A stretch of DNA of 32,160 bases from Saprospiraceae bacterium (GTDB taxonomy: Bacteria; Bacteroidota; Bacteroidia; Chitinophagales; Saprospiraceae), in assembly GCA_027486765.1 (NCBI GenBank), contig JAIXOO010000420.1, forward strand, positions 1-32,160. The letters run 5' to 3'. A program made the position numbers and the translations under genes. The notes below the pieces were generated by a model. That model had not been told where the DNA came from. It ran no database searches and worked only from the letters and a program-made list of their open reading frames with translations. Of the stretch, positions 15,545 through 23,728 are shown in pieces. Every line of letters begins with the position of its first letter. Within the stretch, counting starts at the first letter, position 1.

Positions 15545-17245
15545 TTAAGTATGGCTATTGGCCTCAATTTGAATCTTCTGCGCTGCCTGCCAGGGAATGA
15601 TCGCCCCCAGCAAAATCACCATCGAAATGATCCGGGTTACCAGTCCCCCCGAGCTGGTCAAAAAACTCAAAATCAGTAGGATTATAGCCACAAAGACCAG
15701 GGCACCGGCAATCACCTGCATGCCGTAACGGTTTTGCTTTTTGATTTCAAGGGCTTCAGCAGGATTGGCCTCCAGTGCATCGGCAATGCGCTGGGCTTTG
15801 GTGTCGGTGTACCGCAAGTATTCTACTGCAATCAGGTTTTTGGAACGGGCGTAAAGCTCATAGGCCAAAAGTAGCAGCAAAGGAAGGCCAATGCCGATGA
15901 TCGTTTCCAGCGCTCGACTCAACTTGAAGTCGAGCAACATTGGCGACAGGATTTTGAAAAACAGATTGACCGAGAGACCAACTAGGGTAATCCAAAAAGT
16001 GGTTTTGCCATTGAGCCGTTTGGAAAACAAGGCCCAGAGTGGCGGTGCCAATAACGGACCACCCGAGATGGCCGAAATGCTCAGCACCACTTCCACAATT
16101 CCCCCCGCAGCGGGTACCATTAATGCAATGCCGATCATCCCTAACCCGAAGCCCCATGAAGACAGCCTGGCTACCCGGATCAGTTGCTTATCGGATGCAT
16201 CTGGCTTGACAAACCCTTTGTAAATGTCGTTGGTGAATACCGCTGAAACTACGTTCAAGGTCGTGTTCGCACTAGCCGAAGTAGAAAAATACATGCCAGT
16301 GAGCATCAGCCCAAGCAAGCCGGGAGGCAATACTTTTTGGCAAATCAATAAGTAAGCATTTTCGGTATCCAATCCCGTCAAATCTGGATTGATGGCCCGA
16401 TAAATCATCGGTGGCAACATCCAGATCATCGGACTGATCAGGTACAAGCCTGCAAAAAGGAAGGCCACTTTGCGGGCTGATTTTGGGCTGTCTACACTGG
16501 TGTAACGCTGCACAAAAGTCCAGTTGCCCCCAATGTAGGCGATATGGTACAGTACGAAAGCCAGCACGAAACCCAGGGTGTATTCCCCATTGAGGAGATT
16601 AAAAAAATCGTCGGGAACCTGTTGCGTAAAGTTGGCAAATCCTCCCACCTGCCCCAGGGAGAGGGGCAGCAAAATGAATACTGCCGCCGTCAGGATGACG
16701 AATTGCAGGATATCGGTCACCATCACCGCCCACAATCCACCCACCGCCGTGTAGGAGATCATAAACAACCCCAGTACAATTGTGGACTCAAACAGCGGAT
16801 AACCCAGCGATACACTCACCAATTTGGCCACGGGGTACAACACCGAACCTTTGATAAAAACCGATACCAGCGTGAAGATCCCGATGTAAAATTTCTGTAC
16901 GTTTTCGCCCAGTCTTTCGCGGATGAACTCGGCAGCGGTGAGGTTGCCCGTAGCCCGCCAGCGCGGCGAAAGGAACAAACCCGTTACCAAAGCCCCCAGG
17001 CACATCGTCCACTGAATGGTCACTGCCACCCAACCGTGTTTGTAGGCAATCGAACCCCAAGCTACAAAGGTGCCCGCCGAAAAGAAGGACATGAAGAGAG
17101 ATAAACCACCAATGAACCAGGGCACTGCTTCGCCTCCGGCAAAAAAAGATTTGAGATTGCGGCCGGTACGGGCAAAGAGCAAACCAATGCCTAACACAAA
17201 GGCGGAGAAGATAAAAATAACGGCGGTATCGATGTAGGCGTTCAA
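15545..17245 (-). CDS. Sodium/solute symporter (SSS family)
   Basis: This 566-residue inner-membrane protein has about thirteen to fourteen hydrophobic segments and the SSS family core: SLFMSFFSAGTFVAWGSIAYKHGW in the second helix region, NLTAAEFIRERLG, and YTAVGGLWAVMVTDILQFVIL, which matches the family signature. It should import a small organic solute with sodium. A cytoplasmic insertion around ALEANPAEALEIKKQNR precedes the last two helices. In a SusC/SusD locus the natural role is uptake of the sugar or acid released in the periplasm, which is an inference. It is followed directly by the FAD oxidoreductase gene and preceded by a perfect 40-bp hairpin. Confidence 0.92.
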   Translation of the reverse strand: MNAYIDTAVIFIFSAFVLGIGLLFARTGRNLKSFFAGGEAVPWFIGGLSLFMSFFSAGTFVAWGSIAYKHGWVAVTIQWTMCLGALVTGLFLSPRWRATGNLTAAEFIRERLGENVQKFYIGIFTLVSVFIKGSVLYPVAKLVSVSLGYPLFESTIVLGLFMISYTAVGGLWAVMVTDILQFVILTAAVFILLPLSLGQVGGFANFTQQVPDDFFNLLNGEYTLGFVLAFVLYHIAYIGGNWTFVQRYTSVDSPKSARKVAFLFAGLYLISPMIWMLPPMIYRAINPDLTGLDTENAYLLICQKVLPPGLLGLMLTGMYFSTSASANTTLNVVSAVFTNDIYKGFVKPDASDKQLIRVARLSSWGFGLGMIGIALMVPAAGGIVEVVLSISAISGGPLLAPPLWALFSKRLNGKTTFWITLVGLSVNLFFKILSPMLLDFKLSRALETIIGIGLPLLLLLAYELYARSKNLIAVEYLRYTDTKAQRIADALEANPAEALEIKKQNRYGMQVIAGALVFVAIILLILSFLTSSGGLVTRIISMVILLGAIIPWQAAQKIQIEANSHT

Positions 17246-17275
17246 AATGTGCTTGTTTTGGTGAATATTGTTCGT

Positions 17276-17368
17276 CCTTAGGTGTGTCTTTAGTGCCTTA
17301 GGTTTCTTAGGTGGTAAAAAGCTATTTCACCACCTAAGAAACCTAAGGCACTAAAGACACACCTAAGG
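17276..17368. repeat. Perfect 40-bp inverted repeat between polysaccharide-locus genes
   Basis: The arms 17276-17315 and 17329-17368 are exact reverse complements over all 40 bases, with a 13-base loop AAAAAGCTATTTC. Each arm is built from degenerate units of about 9-11 bp based on CTTAGGTG (CCTTAGGTG, CTTTAGTG, CCTTAGGTT, CTTAGGTGG). On the coding (minus) strand it lies 24 bases after the stop of the toroid gene and 30 bases before the symporter start. Confidence 0.95.
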
Positions 17369-17392
17369 AATGACAGATAAAAATAAAATCAT

Positions 17393-19900
17393 TTAAGGCG
17401 TGATCGTCAGGATTTCAAAGCCCAGCGCTGGCAACTGCCTTGCCTTTGCCGCAGCACCCTTGATGCTGATCTGAAAGTCCGTAGCCTGCGCCCGGTTGTT
17501 CAGCAAAATCACAAAAACCTTGTCTTTTTTCTCGGTAGTCGCCAGCAGGTAATCAATCGCTGGATGGTCGATTTTGACGATGTTTTCATTCACAATCAAT
17601 CGCGCTTTTTGACCATTGACGCTGCCAGGCGCAAAACCGTAGGATTGATGTGGCCCTACTTTCGGCGTTACAAATCCCCGAGGGAAACGCACCTGTCCAT
17701 TCGAGCGCAACTCCGCTTCGGCCATCAGGTAATCGGTCAACCAGCCAATTTGCCACCAGGCGTGGTGTGGATAAGGCCCGGCACCCCGGTTCATCGCATT
17801 CCAGTAATAAGAGGCTACGCTGGTTTTGGCGTCCACGAACGCATCACGGCCCCAAGCCCCAGCCCGCGCGAGATCGGCGAAGATGGGTTCTTTGGTGATG
17901 CCATACATGCGGATGAACAAGCCCGCGTGGCTGCACAATTGAATAGGGCCGTGGATGTTGGAAGAACCAAAAATCCCGCCGTGTTCAAAATTGAGCCCAT
18001 ACTGGGCAATTTCCCAGTCTTGTCGCTCCACCCCATTCACGGTTTTAGCAGCAGTAGTAGGAATAGGATGGGTGAAAATCGAAGTGGTGTATATCTTGGC
18101 TGCACTAATGGCCGCCGCTTTATATTTTGCTTGTTGGGTCAGGTCAAAAAGGTCGAGAAAAGCCTGAGCAGTTTGAGCCGTGGCAAAATCAGGGGCGTAA
18201 CGGGCATCGCCGCATACGCCGAGGTAGCTCCCCTTGGCAACGGCGGCCTGCAACAACCAATCCGCTCCTTTTTGGGCAGCAACAAGGTAGCGTTGGTCTT
18301 TCAAAATGCGGTAAGCCACTACCAAACCATAAAAAGTAGCCCGCAAATCCTTGATGTCTTTGAATAATTCCGCTTCATTCTTGCGGTCGTAAGCTACAGT
18401 CCAGCTACCATCGGGCTTTTGGTTTTTCAACAACCACTCCGCTCCGGCGCGCAAGCGCGCTTTCAATTCGGCGTTGTTGGGTTCAAATAGCAGGATGTTG
18501 CCAATGTCGAGCATGGTGTAGTAGGTCACCGCGATGGGCTCCACCACTTCACCCCATTCTTCTACAAATTTTTTGCTTTTGGCCAGGTAGTATTGTCCGG
18601 CAAGCGAACCGTTGAAAAAACCGGGCTCGCTGATTTGTTGCACAAATTTGAAATTGAGCGCGTAAGGCAGCACGTTTTTTGTCAACAAGGTATCCTGCGT
18701 CGCGTTTGCCAACATCCACATTGCACCGTAATCGGAGTTTTTCATGGCGTCCTTATTCGAGCCCACTACGCCACCGAGGTAAGATTGAGCCCCAATTTTT
18801 CGCCCCTGAAACTCCTCAATGTTCCATAGTGAGGTTTGTGGATCGCGGAGGTAATGGTGCATTTGTTGGATGCGGCTGGTGAGGGATTGTTTGCTTTGGC
18901 GCAGTGCCAGGGCCGATTTGAGTTGGTACACATCATAGGCCGCGTGTTTGATGGCCTGAAACCAATCTCCAGTACCGAGGTGATAGCGGGAGGAGTAGCT
19001 GATTTCCTCGCCAGCTTTCAACAAGGATTTGGGCTCGCCCAAAACGGGGTAGTACAAGGTCGGCGACAATTGTGCCTTGCGGTTTTTGTGCGAAAGGCCA
19101 ATGTTCCAGTCGTGGAGCGTGTTTTTGTCTTTGGCCCAGGGATCGCGACAGAGGCTGGGGTCGGCAATAAGGGCCAGAGTCAGTCCAGTTTTGGTGCTTA
19201 CCAGCGGTGCCAGTGTACTAGCCGAACGCTCGCGGTAGACCACGGGTAAGGCAGGAACCCCATGCCCATAAGCGTAGGACAAGGCAAAGTTGGCTTGAAT
19301 GTAATTCCCATGAAAATAGCCGGGTACCGAAGCCCAGGCCAGGTTGCTTTCACTGATGTTGGCCAAACTCGGGGTGGCCAGCGAGTAATATCCGTCTTTT
19401 TTTACTTTGAGGGTTTGAGTCAACAGAATGTCGTTAGGGAATTTGGGGTCAAAACGCCACTCGGCGACTAAAGTACCATGCTCGGTTGCTTGCTCAAAAC
19501 GCAATTGATTGGGCGCAATCTGCTGGCCTTTTTGCGCAAAAAAATGTAGTGCCTGTCCGGCGGTGTTGAGCGAAACCGGGTTGATGCTTTCTGCCCAGAT
19601 CTTTTGCTGGTAATGGTAAGTGTCTTCGGGGAATTTTTGTCCGGTGATGCTTTTGAAGCTGGAATCGGGCTCCGTTTTGGGTTTGTCGGTGCTGTACAGT
19701 AAAGTGTGTTCTCCTGAGGGCTGCTCCAGGTTGACCCAGGTCTGGCCTTTTTTAACGGCAATGGTTTTGATGCGCCAGCCCGATCCGCTGTTTTCCCAAC
19801 GCAGGCGCAGGTTGGCATTGGCCAGGTTGAGCACCTGCGGCGTTTGGGCCGCGAGGCAGAGGATCATGCTGCTGAACAAAAATGAAAATAAAAATTTCAT
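17393..19900 (-). CDS. Secreted protein with alpha/alpha-toroid (six-hairpin-like) domain, putative glycan-active enzyme
   Basis: The 835-residue product has a signal peptide (MKFLFSFLFSSMILCLAAQ, 1-19). Residues about 20-320 look beta-rich (RLRWENSGSGWRIKTI, LVAEWRFDP, NDILLTQTLKV), as in the N-terminal sandwich of several glycosidases and lyases. Residues about 330-730 show repeated helical hairpins with toroid hallmarks: AGAEWLLKNQKPDGSWTVAYD, GADWLLQAAV, TAQTAQAFLDLFDLT and HHAWWQIGWLTDYLMAEAEL. A short beta domain closes the protein. I cannot assign a GH or PL family or catalytic residues. Its position between the GH9-like gene and the symporter supports a role in breaking down the imported glycan in the periplasm or at the surface. 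Confidence 0.75.
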   Translation of the reverse strand: MKFLFSFLFSSMILCLAAQTPQVLNLANANLRLRWENSGSGWRIKTIAVKKGQTWVNLEQPSGEHTLLYSTDKPKTEPDSSFKSITGQKFPEDTYHYQQKIWAESINPVSLNTAGQALHFFAQKGQQIAPNQLRFEQATEHGTLVAEWRFDPKFPNDILLTQTLKVKKDGYYSLATPSLANISESNLAWASVPGYFHGNYIQANFALSYAYGHGVPALPVVYRERSASTLAPLVSTKTGLTLALIADPSLCRDPWAKDKNTLHDWNIGLSHKNRKAQLSPTLYYPVLGEPKSLLKAGEEISYSSRYHLGTGDWFQAIKHAAYDVYQLKSALALRQSKQSLTSRIQQMHHYLRDPQTSLWNIEEFQGRKIGAQSYLGGVVGSNKDAMKNSDYGAMWMLANATQDTLLTKNVLPYALNFKFVQQISEPGFFNGSLAGQYYLAKSKKFVEEWGEVVEPIAVTYYTMLDIGNILLFEPNNAELKARLRAGAEWLLKNQKPDGSWTVAYDRKNEAELFKDIKDLRATFYGLVVAYRILKDQRYLVAAQKGADWLLQAAVAKGSYLGVCGDARYAPDFATAQTAQAFLDLFDLTQQAKYKAAAISAAKIYTTSIFTHPIPTTAAKTVNGVERQDWEIAQYGLNFEHGGIFGSSNIHGPIQLCSHAGLFIRMYGITKEPIFADLARAGAWGRDAFVDAKTSVASYYWNAMNRGAGPYPHHAWWQIGWLTDYLMAEAELRSNGQVRFPRGFVTPKVGPHQSYGFAPGSVNGQKARLIVNENIVKIDHPAIDYLLATTEKKDKVFVILLNNRAQATDFQISIKGAAAKARQLPALGFEILTITP

Positions 19901-19930
19901 GTCTTTTGACTTTTAAATACCATGCTTTCG

Positions 19931-20097
19931 CTGGCGCTGGTACAAGTCTCCAGACTTGTACCAATATTTTCGCGTCTCTGACGCATGCGCAACGCGAAAA
20001 TAGGGCACAAACACACGTCAGAGACGTGTCGATAATGGTACAAGTCTGGAGACTTGTACCAGCGCCGCGACTTGTACCAGCACCAGCGCTGATCATG
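19931..20097. repeat. Nested multi-hairpin element
   Basis: Two self-complementary 24-mers, 19939-19962 and 20037-20060, each pair an 11-bp GGTACAAGTCT arm with its inverse, and each is the exact reverse complement of the other. A fifth half-copy (GACTTGTACC) lies near 20070. Between them are further inverted pairs: TTTTCGCGT with ACGCGAAAA, and CGTCTCTGACG with CGTCAGAGACG. The whole region could fold as one long stem or several short ones. It lies between the GH9-like and toroid genes, just past the former's stop on the minus strand. Confidence 0.85.
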
Positions 20098-20118
20098 CCA
20101 TGTTTTTTGTTTGCTCAA

Positions 20119-22026
20119 TCAAGGTTTTATGGTGATGCTAGCTCTCTGATCAAACCCAAAGGAGCCGTAGCTAACTTGTATGGCACGTCCAGTGTTCGGC
20201 ACTTTGTAGCTGGCCCTAAAAAGGCCGGTATTTTCGCCCGTTTCCGTCACTTCAAGGGCGAGGGCCGGTTTTTGGTCCACTTTTACCCATATTCTCCCTT
20301 TTTCTACCTGATCCCAATCTAGATTCAAAGCGGCTTTTAGTTCAATCGTCAAGGTTTCACCAACTTTCGCCTCGGTGATGGCTGCACCACGGGTATTCAA
20401 AATTTTGACATAATGGCTACCCAAGGTAGAAAAAGTCAGTGTGGCCATCCAACCCCGATTGGACACACACCAACCTTCGGTGGCGTAGGCGTCTTTACCA
20501 ATCTGATCTTTAGGGATGTTGCCTTCCGTGCTGGTTGTCGTTTTTTGTTGAAAATCCTTGTCCAGCGGAGAGCCATCCAGGGTGCCGCGCACCTTGCCCA
20601 ATTGCCCGTAACCATTGGGGTGCGCTGCGGGCCAACCATTCTCGACCCCGGCCCAATACCCGCCAATGTCCAGTCGATCCTGGCTTTTGTTGCTCAAATG
20701 TGCGCCGAGTGGATTGACGCCAAAAACAAAATCCACCTGTGCCCAACCAATATCGCGGAGTCGGGGATTTTTCAGCAAGTGCGCCACAGCAAACAGGGAG
20801 CCCCCCAATGCGGGAGCCCCACCCAATTCTTTGGTTTTGGCATGGGCCCATTCCGTTTCGCTGTGTACGCGGTATTTCCAGAAGTTGTTCGTTTTTTGCT
20901 GCATGTGGATGGCCCATGCATTCAGTTTTTCACGTGTTCCGTTGGGAGCTTGTTCGGGCTCCAATAGCAAGAAATAAGCGAGGGCTTGCGGCGTAATGTG
21001 TTCTGCGTTGCGGATCCACCACATGTGGCGGGGATTGTTGAAATCCCAGTTTTGAATGATGTCCCGGGCGCTTTCCTGGGCCCATTTCAGGTATTTGGCA
21101 GGCTGGCCATTTGCCTCATTTTTTTCACAATAATACATGAATAGGTTGCGGAAAACCGACTGACCGAAGGCATTCCCCATTTCATTGAATTCCTGAAAAC
21201 CAAAATCGACCCATTTGGTGCTGTAAGTCCAGTAGCGGTTCTCATGGTGGCGCTCGTAGGCCAGCCATTTTTCGTTGCAGACCTTGCGGTAAAGCAGGTA
21301 CTTTTCGCGGGGGAGATATGGTTTTAAAAAATCGTGGTAAGCCGCACAAATCACCGACAACTGATCCAGGTGATTCCAATAATCGTACTGCATCCTTGGC
21401 TGGCCCTCGTAACCCAGGCTGCCGTGCCGATTGGCCACAGGACCCTGGTAGGCGACATGAGCGTAGGCAAATTCCGCGTGCCAAAGGATGAGGTCGATGA
21501 GGTCAGGCACATTGTTGTCCCCCAATTCCGTTTTCCAGCGGTCGAATAGCGCCGGATTGGAGGCGTAGTAGAGGTATTCAAAAATGGTTTCGAGCCCGTA
21601 CGCACCGCCGTCGCGCGAGGGGCCGCCGCCATAGATTTTGCTCAAATCCGCAATGGTCGCATCTTCGGAACCCCGCACGTCGATGAAAAAATCGTAGGCG
21701 AGTTTCGCAGAAACTTTTTCCATCAAATGATCGGCAATCCAGAAGGGAACCGACTGGCCATGCCCTTTTACGTCAATGTAAAATTCATCTTTCGTCTTGG
21801 GGTTGAACTTGCTGAACCAGCCTTCCTGATTCAGGATTTCGCCCTCAAATACCACTTGTTTATTGCTGGAATTGAGGATTTTGAAAGGCGTACCATCTTT
21901 GGCACCTGGGCAGACAAAACGTTTGGCCTCGCCCAAATTGTAGCCCGCTTGATTGACCAAGGGGGTGTTTTGAGCGAAGGGGACCATGCCTACCAAGAGA
22001 AAAATAAAGGTATGAATTGCGCTCAT
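20119..22026 (-). CDS. Divergent GH9-like glycoside hydrolase
   Basis: I start at the ATG at 22026 (635 residues); the longer frame from 22053 begins inside the upstream terminator hairpin. Signal peptide 1-18 (ending VPFAQ). Residues 22-100 match the N-terminal Ig-like domain of GH9 cellulases (PLVNQAGYNLGEAKRFVCPG). The catalytic domain follows: RDGGAYGLE at 138-146, NNVPDLIDLILWHAEFAY (compare GH9 NGIPDLLDEARW), FVFGVNPLGAH near 434, and ATEGWCVSNRGW with the probable acid Glu517. The usual DAGDYG motif reads DGGAYG here, so the first Asp (139) remains but the second, normally the catalytic base, is Ala142. A C-terminal beta domain spans 545-635. Family members cut beta-glycans; activity here is uncertain. 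Confidence 0.82.
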   Translation of the reverse strand: MSAIHTFIFLLVGMVPFAQNTPLVNQAGYNLGEAKRFVCPGAKDGTPFKILNSSNKQVVFEGEILNQEGWFSKFNPKTKDEFYIDVKGHGQSVPFWIADHLMEKVSAKLAYDFFIDVRGSEDATIADLSKIYGGGPSRDGGAYGLETIFEYLYYASNPALFDRWKTELGDNNVPDLIDLILWHAEFAYAHVAYQGPVANRHGSLGYEGQPRMQYDYWNHLDQLSVICAAYHDFLKPYLPREKYLLYRKVCNEKWLAYERHHENRYWTYSTKWVDFGFQEFNEMGNAFGQSVFRNLFMYYCEKNEANGQPAKYLKWAQESARDIIQNWDFNNPRHMWWIRNAEHITPQALAYFLLLEPEQAPNGTREKLNAWAIHMQQKTNNFWKYRVHSETEWAHAKTKELGGAPALGGSLFAVAHLLKNPRLRDIGWAQVDFVFGVNPLGAHLSNKSQDRLDIGGYWAGVENGWPAAHPNGYGQLGKVRGTLDGSPLDKDFQQKTTTSTEGNIPKDQIGKDAYATEGWCVSNRGWMATLTFSTLGSHYVKILNTRGAAITEAKVGETLTIELKAALNLDWDQVEKGRIWVKVDQKPALALEVTETGENTGLFRASYKVPNTGRAIQVSYGSFGFDQRASITIKP

Positions 22027-22031
22027 TTGGT

Positions 22032-22071
22032 AAAAAAAGCCCCGGTAAAACATTGCCGTGTTTTACCGGGG
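22032..22071 (-). terminator. Intrinsic terminator after the SusD gene
   Basis: On the minus strand CCCCGGTAAAACA pairs perfectly with TGTTTTACCGGGG (22071-22059 with 22052-22040) around a six-base loop, followed by C and a run of seven T. This is a textbook intrinsic terminator 15 bases past the SusD stop and just before the GH9-like gene, so downstream genes may be expressed at a lower level or from their own promoter. Confidence 0.85.
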
Positions 22072-22086
22072 ACATGAATGGTATAA

Positions 22087-23574
22087 TTATTTCCAATCTG
22101 GATTCTGCTCGATTTTCGGGTTGGCATTCAACTCATCCAATGGGATGGGGAAATACCGGTGCTTGGCTAGTGGCGTACGTACAGGATAAACGTTGTTCAC
22201 TGCTTTGGGTACAACCGTAAGGAAGGTGTTGGTGCGGGTAAGGTCGTACCAGCGGTCCCCTTCCGCAAAAAACTCCCAGGCGCGTTCCTGAATTACCGCA
22301 TCGATGAAGGCCTCTTTGCTCAAACCAGGCGTAAGATCATCCAAACCTGCCCGTTTGCGGATTGGGTTTACAAACCCGTAAGCGGCAGCAGTTGCTCCGT
22401 TCAGTCGGCCTTCTGCTTCTGCTGCGATCAAGTACATGTCGGGCAAACGCAGGATGGGAATGTTAGAGATCAAACCTGTGACAGAAATTGGATCCTGGTA
22501 TTTTTTGATCAAAACAGCTTTGGTGGTGATCGGTGTAATGTCTTTTTGTTTCACCGTCACGCCACTGCGGTTGACATAAGTGGTATCCAGCAACTGGCGG
22601 CGTTTGTCTTTTGGATCAAAAGAATCAAAAAAAGTTTGGTATGCAAACATTGATCCGAAAGAGGTGCGGGAATAATCTGCGCCAGCACTGCCAGGAGGGC
22701 CACAAAGGCTGGTCAACTGGTGGCTACGACCTGGGGAAATGGGTGCAGATTCATAAGCCCACATGTTTTCAATCCGGGCAGCGTCTTCCTTGTCGTAGCG
22801 GTACACGTCGCGTACATCGGCCATAAGGCTATATTTGCCGGAGCTGATTACCTCCTGGGCTTTTTGCAGGGCTTTGGCCCAATCTTCATTGTACAAGGCG
22901 GCTTTGGCGTAGAGGGCATTCACCACTTCTTTGGATGGGCGACCTTTTTCCACGGCGGGATAAGAAGGCAACCCTGCTGCCAGGGCCTGATCCAAATCAG
23001 CATAAATCTGCTTGTATACATCGGCTTTGAGGCTTTTAGGTAAGATGCCTTCTTCCTCTGAATAACTTGGCGAGGTTTTGATGACCACATCTCTGAAGTT
23101 CTTGGTCAGGTTCCAGTGGTAAAAAGCCCGCAGAAAATAAGCTTCGCCGAGGATTTGGTTTTTGCGCGTAGCGTCCATCACGGCATCAGGCACTTTGGCA
23201 ATGACCCAGTTGGCTTTTTCGATGCCATCGTAGCAAGATTGCCAGATTTGCTGCGGTGATTCATTGATCCGACCAGCAGTGCGTTGGGTGGTGTAGTTGT
23301 CATCGTAGGCAAAAATGGTCAGGGTATTGCGCCCGACTACCGCCCGAGGGTAGCACTGATCGGCGCTAAAGTCGGACACAATGGTTAGTGCTGGCCCTGC
23401 GCCCATGTCGCCGATCGGGTCGTACACTGCGACCAGCCCTTTTTCGGCATCAGCTGCAGTTTTGTAAAAAGCTTCGGTGTAAATGGAGGAGTAAATGGTT
23501 TCCTCCAGCTCGCAGGACGTGTTCAGCAGGCAAAAAGCCAGGCCCAGTCCGATGAATTTATATGGTGCTCGCAT
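22087..23574 (-). CDS. SusD/RagB family outer-membrane glycan-binding lipoprotein
   Basis: The 495-residue product begins with a lipoprotein signal (MRAPYKFIGLGLAFCLLNTSC) whose Cys21 is followed by ELEE, an acidic stretch that fits the surface-export signal of Bacteroidota lipoproteins. The family pattern is clear: FYKTAADAEKGLVAVYD at the start, LGEAYFLRAFYHWNLTKNFRDV with the TPR-like helices, ALYNEDWAKALQKAQEVISSGKY, and the C-terminal LRLPDMYLIAAEAEGRLN and IQERAWEFFAEGDRWYDLTRTN. SusD proteins cap the partner SusC barrel and bind the glycan outside the cell. Length is normal. It follows the SusC gene on the same strand, with a large hairpin in the 154-base gap, and an intrinsic terminator follows it. 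Confidence 0.96.
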   Translation of the reverse strand: MRAPYKFIGLGLAFCLLNTSCELEETIYSSIYTEAFYKTAADAEKGLVAVYDPIGDMGAGPALTIVSDFSADQCYPRAVVGRNTLTIFAYDDNYTTQRTAGRINESPQQIWQSCYDGIEKANWVIAKVPDAVMDATRKNQILGEAYFLRAFYHWNLTKNFRDVVIKTSPSYSEEEGILPKSLKADVYKQIYADLDQALAAGLPSYPAVEKGRPSKEVVNALYAKAALYNEDWAKALQKAQEVISSGKYSLMADVRDVYRYDKEDAARIENMWAYESAPISPGRSHQLTSLCGPPGSAGADYSRTSFGSMFAYQTFFDSFDPKDKRRQLLDTTYVNRSGVTVKQKDITPITTKAVLIKKYQDPISVTGLISNIPILRLPDMYLIAAEAEGRLNGATAAAYGFVNPIRKRAGLDDLTPGLSKEAFIDAVIQERAWEFFAEGDRWYDLTRTNTFLTVVPKAVNNVYPVRTPLAKHRYFPIPLDELNANPKIEQNPDWK

Positions 23575-23602
23575 GTTTTTTTCTTTTAGAAATCCTTAAA
23601 AT

Positions 23603-23726
23603 TGAGAAGTTGAGGGAGGTTGAGAAGGTTGAGGGAGGTTTAGGCTACCGCAGCGACTTGGACGTAGCCTATGTCTAAATCGCTGCGGTAGCCTAAACCT
23701 TCTAAACCTTCTAAACTTTCTCAACC
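23603..23726. repeat. Long hairpin between the SusC and SusD genes
   Basis: The inner 20 bases of each arm are perfect inverses (23637-23656 with 23680-23699, GGTTTAGGCTACCGCAGCGA). Outside them, imperfect arms of 9-10 bp units (GTTGAGAAG, GTTTAGAAG) extend the pairing to about 47-54 bases per side. The 23-base loop holds another near-palindrome, GACGTAGCCTATGTC. On the minus strand it begins about 2 bases after the SusC stop. Confidence 0.9.
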
Positions 23727-23728
23727 AT

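Noticed and set aside
17276-17368. Terminal inverted repeats of a small insertion element
   Set aside because: Only 13 bases separate the perfect arms and there is no target-site duplication or transposase, so this is a hairpin rather than an element end pair.
19882-20322. 146-codon plus-strand frame across the nested hairpin
   Set aside because: The translation reads through inverted repeats and antisense gene ends, so it is likely chance.
22027-22053. Nine-codon N-terminal extension of the GH9-like protein
   Set aside because: It would be translated from the intrinsic terminator stem and would put a hydrophilic stretch before the signal peptide. The ATG at 22026 starts the signal peptide directly.
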